Shown here in pieces: positions 36,792-49,118 of a DNA stretch of 64,000 bases; position 1 is the stretch's first letter, and every line of letters starts with the position of its first letter. Source of the DNA: Deltaproteobacteria bacterium (GTDB lineage Bacteria > Desulfobacterota > Desulfomonilia > UBA1062); contig JAKPDW010000027.1 in the NCBI GenBank assembly GCA_029552245.1, positions 1 through 64,000 on the forward strand, given 5' to 3'. The notes under the pieces are model-generated. The model had not been told where the DNA came from. It did not search any database and worked only from the letters and a program-made list of their open reading frames with translations. A program made the translations under genes and the position numbers.

Positions 36792-37301
36792 TCATTTGAC
36801 GATGACGATCCTGCCCGTGGTCTTGATGTAGGGCTTCATGTGCTCGGGCACGAAGCCCATGACGAGCACGAGGGCCTTCTTCGTCACCGGCAGCGTCTTC
36901 GACTTGACGAACACCGCCGAGTCCTTCGGCAGGACGACCTGTGCCATGGCCACCACGAGGAGCGCGCCGATCACGCCCTTGGCGAGGCCGAAGGCGCCCC
37001 CGAGCGCCATGTCGAACGGCGCCAGGACCGAGGTGCTCATGATCTTGTGCGTCAAGTGCAGGAGCACCTTTATGGCGACGAAGAACAGCAGGAACGCGGC
37101 GGCGAGGCCGAGGACCCCGCGCGCGTCCTGCACCTGGAGGATCGCGAGACCGTGCGAGATGTCCAGGGCGAACCTCTTGGCCAGCAGGAGGCCGCCCACG
37201 AGCGCCACCAGCGAGGACGCGCTCTTGATGAACCCCTGGTAGACGCCCAGGCCCGTGAACACCACGACGAGGAGGATGGTGGCCGCGTCGATCGCGTTCA
37301 C
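36792..37301 (-). CDS. CvpA family membrane protein
   Basis: This protein (169 aa) has four hydrophobic helices (starting AATILLVVVFTGLGVYQGF) in the CvpA/colicin V production layout. The family is linked to envelope stress and peptidoglycan-related functions, but the mechanism is unclear. GTG 37301 overlaps the upstream stop and follows GAGGAAGGA. A longer open frame to 37682 exists but would overlap the upstream gene almost completely. Confidence 0.85.
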   Translation of the reverse strand: MNAIDAATILLVVVFTGLGVYQGFIKSASSLVALVGGLLLAKRFALDISHGLAILQVQDARGVLGLAAAFLLFFVAIKVLLHLTHKIMSTSVLAPFDMALGGAFGLAKGVIGALLVVAMAQVVLPKDSAVFVKSKTLPVTKKALVLVMGFVPEHMKPYIKTTGRIVIVK

Positions 37302-37723
37302 CGTGAGTCCTTCCTCACGATGTCGATGCTCGAGACGTCCTTGAGCAGGATCTTGTAGGTCCCGTAATCGGTTTTCCCCGAGACCCTGGTCGACCCGCCC
37401 GCCTTGAGGCCGCACATGGTCTTGGCGTCCTTGAACGTCACGCAGAGATCCCCGTCCTTCACCTCGATCCTCGAGATGTTCTCGAGGGGGATCTGCACCC
37501 TGCCCTTCCCGAGGGTGACGCCCAGGGTCGTGTCGCCGTCGAAGGTGACCGAGGCGAGGTGGACCTTGGTCCTCGAAGCGTCGGTGATGTTCGCGTCGAA
37601 AGGCGAGTCGGCGGGCGTCCGTGAGACGCCCGGGGCCTGGCCCATGCCCATGGCGAAGACGAGGGTGAGCAGCAGCGGGCACGCGCGTAGGATACCTGTG
37701 AACCTTCTCGGGCGGTTCTTCAT
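37298..37723 (-). CDS. Conserved exported protein of unknown function
   Basis: A 141-residue protein with a signal peptide (GILRACPLLLTLVFAMGMG) and a mature part made of beta strands (VTLGKGRVQIPLENISRIEV; TDYGTYKILLKDVSSI). No known catalytic motif was recognised. It overlaps the DUF4911-like gene (ATGA) and cvpA (GTGA), so the three are translated together. Confidence 0.75.
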   Translation of the reverse strand: MKNRPRRFTGILRACPLLLTLVFAMGMGQAPGVSRTPADSPFDANITDASRTKVHLASVTFDGDTTLGVTLGKGRVQIPLENISRIEVKDGDLCVTFKDAKTMCGLKAGGSTRVSGKTDYGTYKILLKDVSSIDIVRKDSR

Positions 37724-37941
37724 GAGCTATGCACCTCCTTGACGATCCCCTGGACGCGAAGGTCCTCCACGAGATCGAGCACGGTCGACTCCAGGCTTGC
37801 GGGGTAGGCGAGCCCGAGCAGGCCTCTGGACGCGTCCAGGGTGCTCACCGTGGCGAGACCTTCGTATGCCTCGATCACGTAGTGGACGAACGCGATCTCC
37901 CTCCGGGCGACCTTGATCGACATTTCCCGGAATTCCACCAT
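37720..37941 (-). CDS. DUF4911-like small protein
   Basis: This 73-residue protein (starting MVEFREMSIKVARREIAFVH) contains FVHYVIEAYEGLATVSTLD and a closing LEDLRVQGIVKEV-like helix. The pattern resembles DUF4911, a small family often found near envelope genes in deltaproteobacteria. ATG 37941 has a nearby AGGA; ATG 37923 is an alternative. It leads the small operon with the exported protein and cvpA. Confidence 0.7.
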   Translation of the reverse strand: MVEFREMSIKVARREIAFVHYVIEAYEGLATVSTLDASRGLLGLAYPASLESTVLDLVEDLRVQGIVKEVHSS

Positions 37942-38154
37942 GGTTTCCTGAGTTATCACACACCGTCTGCGAGCACAACATTCCAGAAGGAGCCTGTTTT
38001 TGTCGTGCACGCGATCGGTGACTGTGCGCGGCGCCCATCCTTGGGGATTTATCCCCGTGCCCAAGATCATGCCCCGGGGTGGGGGTGCGGCGCCAGGCCG
38101 CCACCCGCCTGGTCCACGGGCTGGGGCGTCCCCGAGGCGGCGCTCCCGCAGGCC

Positions 38155-38230
38155 CGAGAGTCCCTGCCTGCGGAGGGGGGCAGAAGGCACAGGGGAAAGG
38201 TTTCGTTCGAGAAACGAAAGTCCCTGCCTG
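38155..38230. repeat. 16-nt repeat exactly 60 nt apart, with hairpin
   Basis: CGAGAGTCCCTGCCTG (38155-38170) and CGAAAGTCCCTGCCTG (38215-38230) differ at one position. A perfect hairpin TTTCGTT-CGAGA-AACGAAA (38201-38219) overlaps the second copy. The remaining sequence between 37942 and 38342 shows no gene. A short inverted repeat GGGGAT...ATCCCC lies near 38043-38056. Confidence 0.6.
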
Positions 38231-38342
38231 GGTATAGGAACAGGCCTTCGTACCTGCCGGCGGACCCCGGCATGCGTTCCTCCCATGGTGCGGTGAACAT
38301 GGTTCTCGGTCCGGGAGCGGGTTTCGGCCGTCAACAAAATTC

Positions 38343-38404
38343 TTGACATGAACGGATGCGCGGTGATAGTGGAATTGGGTCTGAATGAGTGAACAGCCAT
38401 TCAG
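38343..38404 (+). promoter_or_regulatory. ATP synthase operon promoter with downstream inverted repeat
   Basis: A perfect TTGACA (38343-38348), 16 bases, then GATAGT (38365-38370) preceded by GGT. About ten bases later CTGAATG (38381-38387) and CATTCAG (38398-38404) form a seven-pair inverted repeat around the expected +1 to +30 region, a candidate operator or leader hairpin. The leader to atpF' is about 290 bases and contains no supported gene. Confidence 0.6.
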
Positions 38405-38667
38405 TCAGGGCCGTCGTGGGTGATGCGCACCGACCAAGGGGTGGAGACAGGTTCGTGTCGGTGGAACCGAATGGTCTCCTGTCAGGGTTCGGGTGCCGGG
38501 CCCGGCGGTGACTCGTCGGAGGACGGCCGCCTCCACCAGGGGCAGCTTGGGACGGAATGACAAGGGGCGAGCTTGTCGGGCGTTTCGCGATCCTGAGCCT
38601 CGAGCATGGTTCCGTCTCTGGTGGAAAGGTGGGTTCCCTCTCGGACCAACGTCGAAGGAGGCTGGTT

Positions 38668-39096
38668 TTGATAGAGATAAACTTCACCCTTCTGATCCAG
38701 GCTGCCAATTTCCTTCTCCTCATCTTCCTGTTGAATGTGGTCCTCTACAAGCCTATCCTGAAGATCCTCGAGGAGAGAGAGCACAGGATCGACGGCCAGC
38801 AGGCCGAGGCCAAGAAGATCACGGATGACAGCCAGGCGTTGATCGATGAATACAACCGGAAGCTGCACGAGGCCAAGATCGAGGCCATGAACGCGAAGAA
38901 CGCGGCCAGGAGTCAGGCATCCGAGGAGGCGGGCCGCATCATAGAAGAGGCCAGGAAGAAGGCCGAGGAGATGGTCGCCCAGGTCCAGCGGGAGATCGCC
39001 TCGGAGATAGCGCAGGCCAAGAAGGAGCTCGAGCCCGAGCTCGGGGTCATGGCCGCGACGATAGCCGAACAGATCCTGGGGAGGAGGGTTGCATGA
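38668..39096 (+). CDS. ATP synthase Fo subunit b'
   Basis: This 142-residue stator subunit begins at TTG 38668 (read as MIEINFTLLIQAANF), six bases after a strong AAGGAGG. A membrane helix (residues about 5-26) leads into LYKPILKIL and a long charged helix. The frame is open further upstream, but the family starts here. It pairs with subunit b, encoded next, to form the peripheral stalk. Confidence 0.95.
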   Translation: MIEINFTLLIQAANFLLLIFLLNVVLYKPILKILEEREHRIDGQQAEAKKITDDSQALIDEYNRKLHEAKIEAMNAKNAARSQASEEAGRIIEEARKKAEEMVAQVQREIASEIAQAKKELEPELGVMAATIAEQILGRRVA

Positions 39097-39685
39097 GGAG
39101 GCGTCTTGCTGACACGGCTGTTCGGGTGGCCCCGGCCCTTGCGCTCTTCGTTCTCGCGGCGGCCGGCATCGCCCTCGGGTCCGAGGGGGGCGGCGGCCAC
39201 GGTGAGGGCGGCACGACCAAGTGGCTGGACCTCCTCTGGCGCACGGTCAACTTCATCATCCTCGCGGCGCTGTTGTGGAAGCTCCTGGCCGACAAGGTGA
39301 AGAAGTATTTCATAGAGCGCAGGGAAGAGATCGCCCAGCTGATCGAGGAGGCGGACAGGGCGAAGGCCGATGCCCAGGCGCAGTTCGCCGAGATGAAGAA
39401 GAAGCTCGCGAACGTGGAGAGGGACATCGAGGAAATCAAGACGGCCATCATGGGAGAGCTGGACAGCGAGAAGGCCCGGATCATAGAGGAAGGCAGGCTC
39501 GCGGCCGAGCGGATCATCCAGCAGGCCAAGTGGACGGCTGACCAGGAGGTCGTCAAGGCCCGCAAGGAGCTCAAGGAACAGGTGGTGGACATGGCCGCGG
39601 ACCTTGCGTCCGGCATCGTGACGAAGAGCATGACCCCCGAGGATCAGAAGCGGATACTCGAGGAATATCTCGATAGGGTAGCGAG

Positions 39686-39689
<4 letters not shown>
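39093..39689 (+). CDS. atpF: ATP synthase Fo subunit b
   Basis: A 198-residue stalk subunit with an N-terminal signal-like hydrophobic segment (APALALFVLAAAGIALG), then a membrane helix (FIILAALLWKLLADKV) and a long coiled coil. The extra N-terminal segment is common in related genomes. The start overlaps the b' stop (ATGA). Confidence 0.95.
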
Positions 39690-41750
<2,061 letters not shown>

Positions 41751-41768
41751 AGACGGTTAGGAGCTCAC

Positions 41769-42629
41769 ATGCCAAGTCTCAAGGACTTACGCAAGAGGAT
41801 CAACTCGGTCAAGAAGACGAGGCAGATCACGTCGGCGATGCGGATGGTGGCCGCGGCGAAGCTCCGCAGGTCGCAGAGCGACATCATCGCCGCACGGCCG
41901 TATGCCATAAAGACCAACGAGGTCCTCGTGTCGCTCGTCACGAGGACGAACCCCGACATGCACCCCCTCCTCAGGGTGCGTGAGCCCAAGCGCGGGGTGG
42001 TGGTGGTGATCGCCTCCGACAGGGGGCTGTGCGGGTCGTTCAACCAGAACCTCTTCCGCAAGGCCGAGACCTTCATCAAGCAGAACCGCGACCGGTACGA
42101 GGACATCCAGATGGTGCTCATCGGCAAGCGTGCCGGCGACTACTTCAAGCGCAAGAACGTGGCGAAGCGCGCGGTCTACACGATCGGCACGCCGAGCTAC
42201 GAGCTCGCGAGCGAGATCTGCGACGACCTCATCAAGGGCTACGTGAACGCCGAGTACGACGAGCTCACCATCATCTTCAACGAGTTCCGCTCGGCTCTGA
42301 CCCAGGTCATGCACGTTGACAGGGTGCTGCCCGTGGAGCCCATGGAGGCCGAGGACGACATGATGAACGTCGAGTACCTCTACGAGCCGTCCGAGGACAT
42401 CCTGCTTGAGGCGCTGCTGCCGCTCAGCCTCAAGGTGTTCATGTACCGGGCGTTGCTCGAGTCCGCGGCATCCGAGCACGGCGCGAGGATGACCGCCATG
42501 GAGAGCGCCTCCAAGAACGCGGGCGAGGTCATCGGGAAGCTGGAGATCAAGTACAACAGGGCCCGCCAGTCGGCCATCACCACCGAGCTCATGGAGGTGG
42601 TGGGCGGTGCCGAGGCACTGAAGGGATAA
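41769..42629 (+). CDS. atpG: ATP synthase F1 subunit gamma
   Basis: A 286-residue rotor subunit. The N-terminal helix has LKDLRKRINSVKKTRQITSAM, split here by reading only its core KTRQIT, and the C-terminal helix has ESASKNAGE and NRARQSAITTEL. SDRGLCGSFN is also typical. It lies 18 bases after atpA. Confidence 0.97.
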   Translation: MPSLKDLRKRINSVKKTRQITSAMRMVAAAKLRRSQSDIIAARPYAIKTNEVLVSLVTRTNPDMHPLLRVREPKRGVVVVIASDRGLCGSFNQNLFRKAETFIKQNRDRYEDIQMVLIGKRAGDYFKRKNVAKRAVYTIGTPSYELASEICDDLIKGYVNAEYDELTIIFNEFRSALTQVMHVDRVLPVEPMEAEDDMMNVEYLYEPSEDILLEALLPLSLKVFMYRALLESAASEHGARMTAMESASKNAGEVIGKLEIKYNRARQSAITTELMEVVGGAEALKG

Positions 42630-44072
<1,443 letters not shown>

Positions 44073-44084
44073 GGGAGAGACGGC

Positions 44085-44507
44085 ATGGCCGAAGAATACA
44101 TTCAGGTGGACGTGGTCACCCCGGAGAAGGCGGTGCTCAGCCGCAAGGCCGTGGAGGTGGTCGCGCCCGGCAGCCAGGGCGAGTTCGGGGTGCTCATCGG
44201 ACACACGCCCTTCCTCACCACGCTCAAGCCAGGCCAGATCATCGTCCGGACAGAGGACAGGGATATCTATCTCGCCTGCGGGGGCGGTTTCGCCGAGGTC
44301 ATCTCCGACCGCGTGATCATCCTCGCCGAGACAGCCGAGATGGCCGAAGACCTCAAGGCCGACGAGCTGAAGGAGGAGGTCGAGCAGGCCAGGGAGAAGC
44401 TGCGCCAGCTCGGCAAGGAAGACCCTGACTACGAGAAGTGGGAAAAACGCCTCCTCAGGGCCGAGATCAAGCAGCGGGTTCTCGAGAACTGGGAGAAGAA
44501 CAGGTAG
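44085..44507 (+). CDS. atpC: ATP synthase F1 subunit epsilon
   Basis: A 140-residue subunit with the N-terminal beta sandwich (VDVVTPEKAVLSRKAVEVV, ARPGSQGEFGVLIGHTP-like region) and a two-helix C-terminal domain that can inhibit rotation. It ends the operon, just before a strong terminator. Confidence 0.96.
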   Translation: MAEEYIQVDVVTPEKAVLSRKAVEVVAPGSQGEFGVLIGHTPFLTTLKPGQIIVRTEDRDIYLACGGGFAEVISDRVIILAETAEMAEDLKADELKEEVEQAREKLRQLGKEDPDYEKWEKRLLRAEIKQRVLENWEKNR

Positions 44508-44531
44508 AAGGTCGTCCCGATCGCAAGGTTC

Positions 44532-44567
44532 AGGGGAGGGGCCTCACGCGGCCCCTCCCCTTGTATT
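44532..44567 (+). terminator. Strong intrinsic terminator of the atp operon
   Basis: GGGGAGGGGCC (44533-44543) pairs perfectly with GGCCCCTCCCC (44550-44560) around a six-base loop, extended by A-T, and is followed by TTGTATT. It lies 25 bases after atpC. Confidence 0.85.
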
Positions 44568-44576
44568 CGGTGCGTA

Positions 44577-44605
44577 TTGACTCCGCAGGAGAATCTCTCT
44601 ATAAG
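44577..44605 (+). promoter_or_regulatory. tRNA-Arg promoter
   Basis: TTGACT (44577-44582), 17 bases, TATAAG (44600-44605). This strong pair lies just after the atp terminator and about 24 bases before the tRNA. Confidence 0.8.
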
Positions 44606-44628
44606 CGTGAGAGTTCGAACCGAGGCGT

Positions 44629-44705
44629 GCGCCCATAGCTCAGCCGGATAGAGCGTTGGACTACGAATCCAAAGGTCGCAAGTTCGAGTCTTGCTGGGCG
44701 CACCA
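44629..44705 (+). tRNA. tRNA-Arg (anticodon ACG)
   Basis: GCGCCCA pairs with TGGGCGC, with discriminator A and encoded CCA. The anticodon stem-loop TTGGA-CTACGAA-TCCAA gives ACG, normally edited to ICG by TadA. The T-loop AGTTCGAGTCT is intact, and the D-arm AGCTCAGCCGGATAGAGC is typical. Confidence 0.97.
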
Positions 44706-44868
44706 AACACCAAGGGCACGAGAGACCCACTCCTTCGCCCCGCTCGTCCCCGGTCCCGAAGCGCCGGGAGCAGCCGGAACGCGGGCCTGTCGCGTTACGC
44801 CGCCTTTGTGCCGCCCCCTTTGTTGCGCGGTGGAAGAAACACGGTCGCCCTGTCCGTGGTGAAGAGAC

Positions 44869-45960
44869 ATGAAGAAGATCTTCCTCAGACTCATCCCAGG
44901 CGACGGCATCGGCGTCGAGGTCACCCGAGAGTGCAGGAGGATCCTCCGCGTGCTCGAGGAGATCCACGGCGGGGTCTCGTTCACCCTGGAAGAACATCCG
45001 TGGGGATGCAGGTACTTCCTGGAAAAAGGCGTCATGATGCCCCGTGACGGCCTGTCGATCCTGTCGGAGTGCGACGCGATCCTGCTCGGGGCCGTGGGGT
45101 ACCCCGGCGTGCCCGATCACGTGTCCCTCCAGGGGCTGCTCCTGCCCATCAGGCAGGGCTTCGACCAGTACGTCAACCTCAGGCCCATACGGCTCCTCGA
45201 AGGGCTGCCCTCGCCGCTCAAGGCTGCCTCGGACCGCGGGATAGACTTCGTCGTGATCAGGGAAAACTCCGAGGGCGAATACTGCGGGAGGGGGGCGTTC
45301 TTGGACGTGGGGACGGAGGAGGAGGCGGCGGTCCAGGAGGCGCGCTTCACCCGCAAGGGTACCGCCAGGATCGTGCGCTACGCCTTCGAGTACGCCATAG
45401 GGCACGGTCGCACGAGCGTGATCAGCGCCACGAAGTCGAACGCGCTCAACTATTCCATGGTCTTCTGGGACAGGATCTTCGAGGAGACAAGCAAGCGCTA
45501 CCCGGGTATCGACTCGAGGAGCGTGCACGTCGACGCACTGGCCGGGCTCATGGTCCTCAGGCCACACGTCCTCGACGTCATCGTGGCGAGCAACCTCTTC
45601 GGCGACATCCTCACCGATCTCGGCTCCGCCCTGCTCGGGAGCATCGGCGTCTCGCCGTCCGCCAACATCAACCCTGAGGGGCGCCACCCGAGCATGTTCG
45701 AGCCCATCCACGGGTCGGCGCCCGACATCGCCGGCAAGGGCATCGCGAACCCCGTGGGCATGATGTGGTCCATGGTGCTCATGCTGGAGCACCTGGGCCT
45801 CGCTGACCTCTCGAGCCTCCTCATAAAGGCGGTGGAGTCCGTGATCGCGTGCGGGCGCGTGCTCACGCCTGACCTGGGAGGGACCTCCACCACGGCGGAA
45901 GTGGTGGACGAGGTCTGCAGGGCGCTCGGCGGGGGAGGGGAGCCCCTTCGGCAGGGATGA
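44869..45960 (+). CDS. Malate/tartrate-type beta-decarboxylating dehydrogenase
   Basis: This 363-residue enzyme belongs to the isocitrate/isopropylmalate dehydrogenase family, which oxidatively decarboxylates (2R,3S)-malate-type substrates with NAD. IPGDGIGVEV, VVIRENSEGEYCGRGA, YSMVFWDRIFEE, ASNLFGDILTDLG and FEPIHGSAPDIAGKGIANP are present. VSLQGLLLPIRQ and YVNLRPIRLLEG fit the tartrate/D-malate dehydrogenase (TtuC/DmlA) group better than leucine synthesis. No leu genes are nearby. The ribosome site is weak (GAAGAG). Confidence 0.85.
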   Translation: MKKIFLRLIPGDGIGVEVTRECRRILRVLEEIHGGVSFTLEEHPWGCRYFLEKGVMMPRDGLSILSECDAILLGAVGYPGVPDHVSLQGLLLPIRQGFDQYVNLRPIRLLEGLPSPLKAASDRGIDFVVIRENSEGEYCGRGAFLDVGTEEEAAVQEARFTRKGTARIVRYAFEYAIGHGRTSVISATKSNALNYSMVFWDRIFEETSKRYPGIDSRSVHVDALAGLMVLRPHVLDVIVASNLFGDILTDLGSALLGSIGVSPSANINPEGRHPSMFEPIHGSAPDIAGKGIANPVGMMWSMVLMLEHLGLADLSSLLIKAVESVIACGRVLTPDLGGTSTTAEVVDEVCRALGGGGEPLRQG

Positions 45961-46242
45961 CGACGACTGCAGGGCGGGACGGTGACCCCCTTCCCTGCGC
46001 GGGGCCGTGCCGGAGGCGGTCGGTCGAGGAAGGCAGCGACCTGGACGGGGTGGGGCGGGGTTTGCCGGGCGGCTGGCTGGGCCCGTTCTCCTGGAGGATC
46101 CATGCGCAAGGACGCCAAAGAAACGCGGCCTTGCGCGTGGGAGGAGAGGCCGGGGTTCTGCCTGCGGGCGGGCCTCCACCGGGTGGGTGCTCATCCAGCC
46201 CTGCCTGATGCCCGTTCCGACTGCTGCATGTGCAGCCGGGAA

Positions 46243-46271
46243 GGGCCGCGTTCGGACGTGAGACGCGGCCC
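46243..46271. other. GC-rich hairpin in the spacer before the holin-like gene
   Basis: GGGCCGCGT (46243-46251) pairs with ACGCGGCCC (46263-46271) in nine pairs. It lacks a T-run. A second inverted repeat, GCGCAAGG...CCTTGCGC, lies near 46105-46137. The gap 45961-46330 holds no supported gene. Confidence 0.5.
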
Positions 46272-46330
46272 GGCCGCGCCTTGGGCCTCGAGGGCGGACC
46301 TCATCGAGGGCATCACGGCCTCTGGCACGC

Positions 46331-46359
46331 TTGAAACATCCCGATCGCGGGTGTACGAT
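46331..46359 (+). promoter_or_regulatory. Promoter of the holin-like gene
   Basis: TTGAAA (46331-46336), 17 bases, TACGAT (46354-46359), with the start codon 20 bases further on. Confidence 0.6.
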
Positions 46360-46378
46360 GCAGGCAGGGGGAATCGCC

Positions 46379-46714
46379 ATGGGTATCCTGCTCAGGTGGA
46401 TCATCATGACGGCGTCGGTCATGATCGCGGCCTACCTCCTGCCCGGTGTCACGGTGCAGGGCTTCTGGGCCGCCCTCATCACTGCGCTCGTTCTGGGGCT
46501 CGTCAACGCCCTGCTCAGGCCCGTGCTCATCCTGCTGACCCTGCCCCTCACCGTGGTGACGCTCGGCCTCTTCATCTTCGTCGTCAACGGGCTGCTCGTG
46601 CTGATGGCCGCCTGGATCGTCGACGGCTTCCACGTGGCCGGGCTGGGGTGGGCGATCCTGTTCAGCATCGTCGTGTCCATCGTGAGCTTCGTGTTCCACC
46701 AGGTGTTCGGCTGA
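46379..46714 (+). CDS. Phage holin superfamily IV-like membrane protein (PF04020)
   Basis: A 111-residue protein with four membrane helices (WIIMTASVMIAAYLLPGV; AALITALVLGLVNALLRP; LLTLPLTVVTLGLFIFVV; AWIVDG then ILFSIVVSIVSFVF). NALLRPVL and TLPLTxxTLGLF are the PF04020 pattern. Despite the name, these occur widely in chromosomes without phage. ATG 46379 follows AGGGGG. No lysis or phage genes are nearby. Confidence 0.88.
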   Translation: MGILLRWIIMTASVMIAAYLLPGVTVQGFWAALITALVLGLVNALLRPVLILLTLPLTVVTLGLFIFVVNGLLVLMAAWIVDGFHVAGLGWAILFSIVVSIVSFVFHQVFG

Positions 46715-46909
46715 GGAAGGCTCGGTCCAGGCCCTCACCGGATCCCTGCGGTGGCTCGAGGGGCGTTTTCGGCCTGCACGGCGGCGCAGCGACCGCGACA
46801 CCCTGACCGGTGGCGTAAGGCACTTCCGAGGGAGGGCCATGCCCCTCTCCAGCCTGTCATGGGCGAGGGGCTGTCGGTCTGCCCCGGTGGCCCCACGCCG
46901 GGCGCCGCC

Positions 46910-48754
46910 TCACCCCCTGCGTTCGATGCCCTGCCAGAAGCGGTCCTCGATCTGCCTCTTCATCATCTTGCCGTCTATGTGGCGCGGCAGGGTCTTCACG
47001 AACTCGATGTGGCGGGGGATCTTGAAGCTCGTGAAGGCCAGGGATTTCAGATGCTCGACGATCTCGGAGGCGTCGATCGACTGGCCGTCCTTGGGCTGGA
47101 TGACCGCGGCGGGCACCTCGCCGAGGTCGGGGTGGGGGTACCGGACCACGGCAACGTCCATGACCTTGTCGTGGCGCTTGATCGCCGACTCGATCTCGGT
47201 GGGGAATATGTTCACCCCGCCGGTTATGATCATCTCCTTGACCCTTCCCGTGAGGTAGAGGAACCCGTCTTCGTCGAGGTGGCCGATGAGGCCGTCGTCG
47301 AACCACGGCAGGCCGTCGACGATCCTGAAGGCCTTCTCGAGCTTTTCCGGGGAGCCCATGTAGTCGAGGTTGACCGTGGTGAGGCTCCTGGTGAGGACGA
47401 GACCGTCTTTCCCCGGCTGGCACCAGGTCCCCGTCTCCTCGTCGAAGATCCGCGTATGTGCGCAGCGGACCCTGCCGACGCTGGCCAGGCGCTCGGGTTT
47501 CTCCTCGTAGTCGGCAGGGACGAGCACCGAGCACACGCCCGTCTCGGATGCCCCGTAGAACTCGTGCAGGACGTCGCAGGGGCACCCCTGCCTCCTGAAG
47601 AGCTCGTTGGCGGCCGCCTTGAGCTCCGGGGTGGCCGGTGCGGCGGCGCAGATGAGGGAGCGCATGGAGCTCAAGTCGTAGGCGCTCCTCTTGCGCTCGG
47701 GCAGGGCGAGGATGCGCTCGAGCATGGTCGGCACCACGAACACCCAGTTGATGCGTTCTTTCTCCACGAGCGCGAGGAAGTGCTCCGCATCGAAGGACCT
47801 CATGGTGACCCCGGTCGCCCCCAGCAGGAGCACGGGCACCCATCCCGCGATCGTCCCCGCGTGATAGAGCGGCCCGGGGATGAGACACCTGATGTTGCCG
47901 GTGACGGGGTCCTTGACGCTGGAGCCGCCGAGGTAGTGGAGGAAGCTGAACTGGAGCACGAGGAAGCGCAGGTAATCGGCGAGGCTTATGGGCGGCTGTT
48001 TCGCGAGATCGCTGAAGGCGTAGCCTATGCTGTCGTAGTAGTTCACGTTCTTGGGCGTGCCCGTGGATCCGCCCGTGTACGGGTTCATGGCCACCACGAG
48101 CCTGCATTCGGGCATGGTCTCATCCGAGCCGGCCATGAGCCCCTCGTACGAGTTCATGCCCCCGGGGACACGCGGGCCCACCACGATGAAGTGCTCCACG
48201 CTTTCCAGCCTGTCCTTCACGGCCTCGATCTCGTCCAGGAACTCCTCGTGCAGGATCAACGCCTTGGGCCTGGCCCTGCCGATCGCCTCGGCGAGCTCCT
48301 CGCCGTGGAGGTGCCAGTTCAGAAACGGCATGGGGCAGCCGATGAAGGAGCAGGCGAAGAAGGCCTCGAAGAACTCGTTGCCGTTGTAGAGCAGCTCCGC
48401 TACGCGGTCGCCGGGCCTCAACCCCAGGGAGACGAGGGCGTTGGCGAGCCTGAAGACGCGGTTCTTGAAGTGGGAGTAGGTGAACCTCCGCCCTTCTGAG
48501 ACGAGGATCTCCCTTTCGCCGAAGGTCTCCCACATGCTCGTGATGAAGCGGGGTGTGATCTCGGACAGCCTGAAGGCGGCCAGGTCGCGGATCGTCCGAA
48601 GCGGGCCGGTCCTGCAGGCGGTCTTGGCGAGGATGCCCAGGGCGGGGCGCCACCCGAGCTGGAAGGAGAACGTCCTGAGCAGGCCGCGGGCCTGCTCCGT
48701 GCCCGCGAGCGAACAGAGGGCCGAGGCGACCTCGGTGAACTTCCTGTCACCCAT
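46910..48754 (-). CDS. AMP-dependent acyl-CoA ligase
   Basis: A 614-residue ligase that should activate a carboxylic acid to its CoA thioester with ATP. The P-loop is MNPYTGGSTGTPKNV; EFYGASETG, YLTGRVKEMI, and the C-terminal domain with a Lys near HIDGKMMKRQ are present. It is about 60 residues longer than many relatives, mostly at the N-terminus. ATG 48754 follows GGGGAGG. Its promoter and an inverted repeat lie about 100-150 bases upstream. The substrate is not predictable. Confidence 0.88.
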   Translation of the reverse strand: MGDRKFTEVASALCSLAGTEQARGLLRTFSFQLGWRPALGILAKTACRTGPLRTIRDLAAFRLSEITPRFITSMWETFGEREILVSEGRRFTYSHFKNRVFRLANALVSLGLRPGDRVAELLYNGNEFFEAFFACSFIGCPMPFLNWHLHGEELAEAIGRARPKALILHEEFLDEIEAVKDRLESVEHFIVVGPRVPGGMNSYEGLMAGSDETMPECRLVVAMNPYTGGSTGTPKNVNYYDSIGYAFSDLAKQPPISLADYLRFLVLQFSFLHYLGGSSVKDPVTGNIRCLIPGPLYHAGTIAGWVPVLLLGATGVTMRSFDAEHFLALVEKERINWVFVVPTMLERILALPERKRSAYDLSSMRSLICAAAPATPELKAAANELFRRQGCPCDVLHEFYGASETGVCSVLVPADYEEKPERLASVGRVRCAHTRIFDEETGTWCQPGKDGLVLTRSLTTVNLDYMGSPEKLEKAFRIVDGLPWFDDGLIGHLDEDGFLYLTGRVKEMIITGGVNIFPTEIESAIKRHDKVMDVAVVRYPHPDLGEVPAAVIQPKDGQSIDASEIVEHLKSLAFTSFKIPRHIEFVKTLPRHIDGKMMKRQIEDRFWQGIERRG

Positions 48755-48858
48755 GCGAAACCTCCCCTGAGACAGTGCGTCTTCGGTTGTCCGAACCCTC
48801 AGCCAGCGGCGCGTACCCGCCGATGGAGGCCCCTTCGGCCCGCGGTACCGATGCCGCC

Positions 48859-48870
48859 ATGACAAGTCAT
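48859..48870. promoter_or_regulatory. Inverted repeat at the acyl-CoA ligase promoter
   Basis: ATGAC-AA-GTCAT lies 11 bases downstream of the -10 box on the minus strand, near +1. A similar ATGA-N3-TCAT element sits at the acyl-CoA dehydrogenase promoter, so both could bind one regulator of acid breakdown. Confidence 0.5.
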
Positions 48871-48881
48871 ATGAAAAGATT

Positions 48882-48910
48882 ATAATACAACAATACCGGT
48901 TCCGGGACAA
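48882..48910 (-). promoter_or_regulatory. Promoter of the first acyl-CoA ligase
   Basis: TTGTCC (48910-48905), 17 bases, TATTAT (48887-48882), within the most AT-rich stretch of the region. Confidence 0.65.
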
Positions 48911-49118
48911 GGGAGAGACCCGGGCACCCTCCGCCCAGGTCGGTCTCTTCAGGATGGCACGCGGGGAGAACGGGCGCCGGGTGGTCTTGGCGGGTTGGAC
49001 GACAAGCCGAGGGCTTTCTCACGCGGCGTGAGACGGCCTCGCACGGTGTGGGACGTGTCCTCGGGGCCTGCGCAGGGAGCTTGTGGCGCGAGGAGCTCTT
49101 CGTGCCCTCGCACGCGGC

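Noticed and set aside
38557-38667. Longer atpF' start at 38557
   Set aside because: The extra 37 residues do not match the family, and TTG 38668 has a strong AAGGAGG at the right distance.
46326-46345. Sigma-54 promoter starting TGGCAC before the holin-like gene
   Set aside because: The -12 TTGC element is not at the required distance; a sigma-70-type pair fits better.
46379-46714. Prophage remnant suggested by the holin-family gene
   Set aside because: No integrase, lysin or structural phage gene nearby, and the PF04020 family is common in chromosomes.
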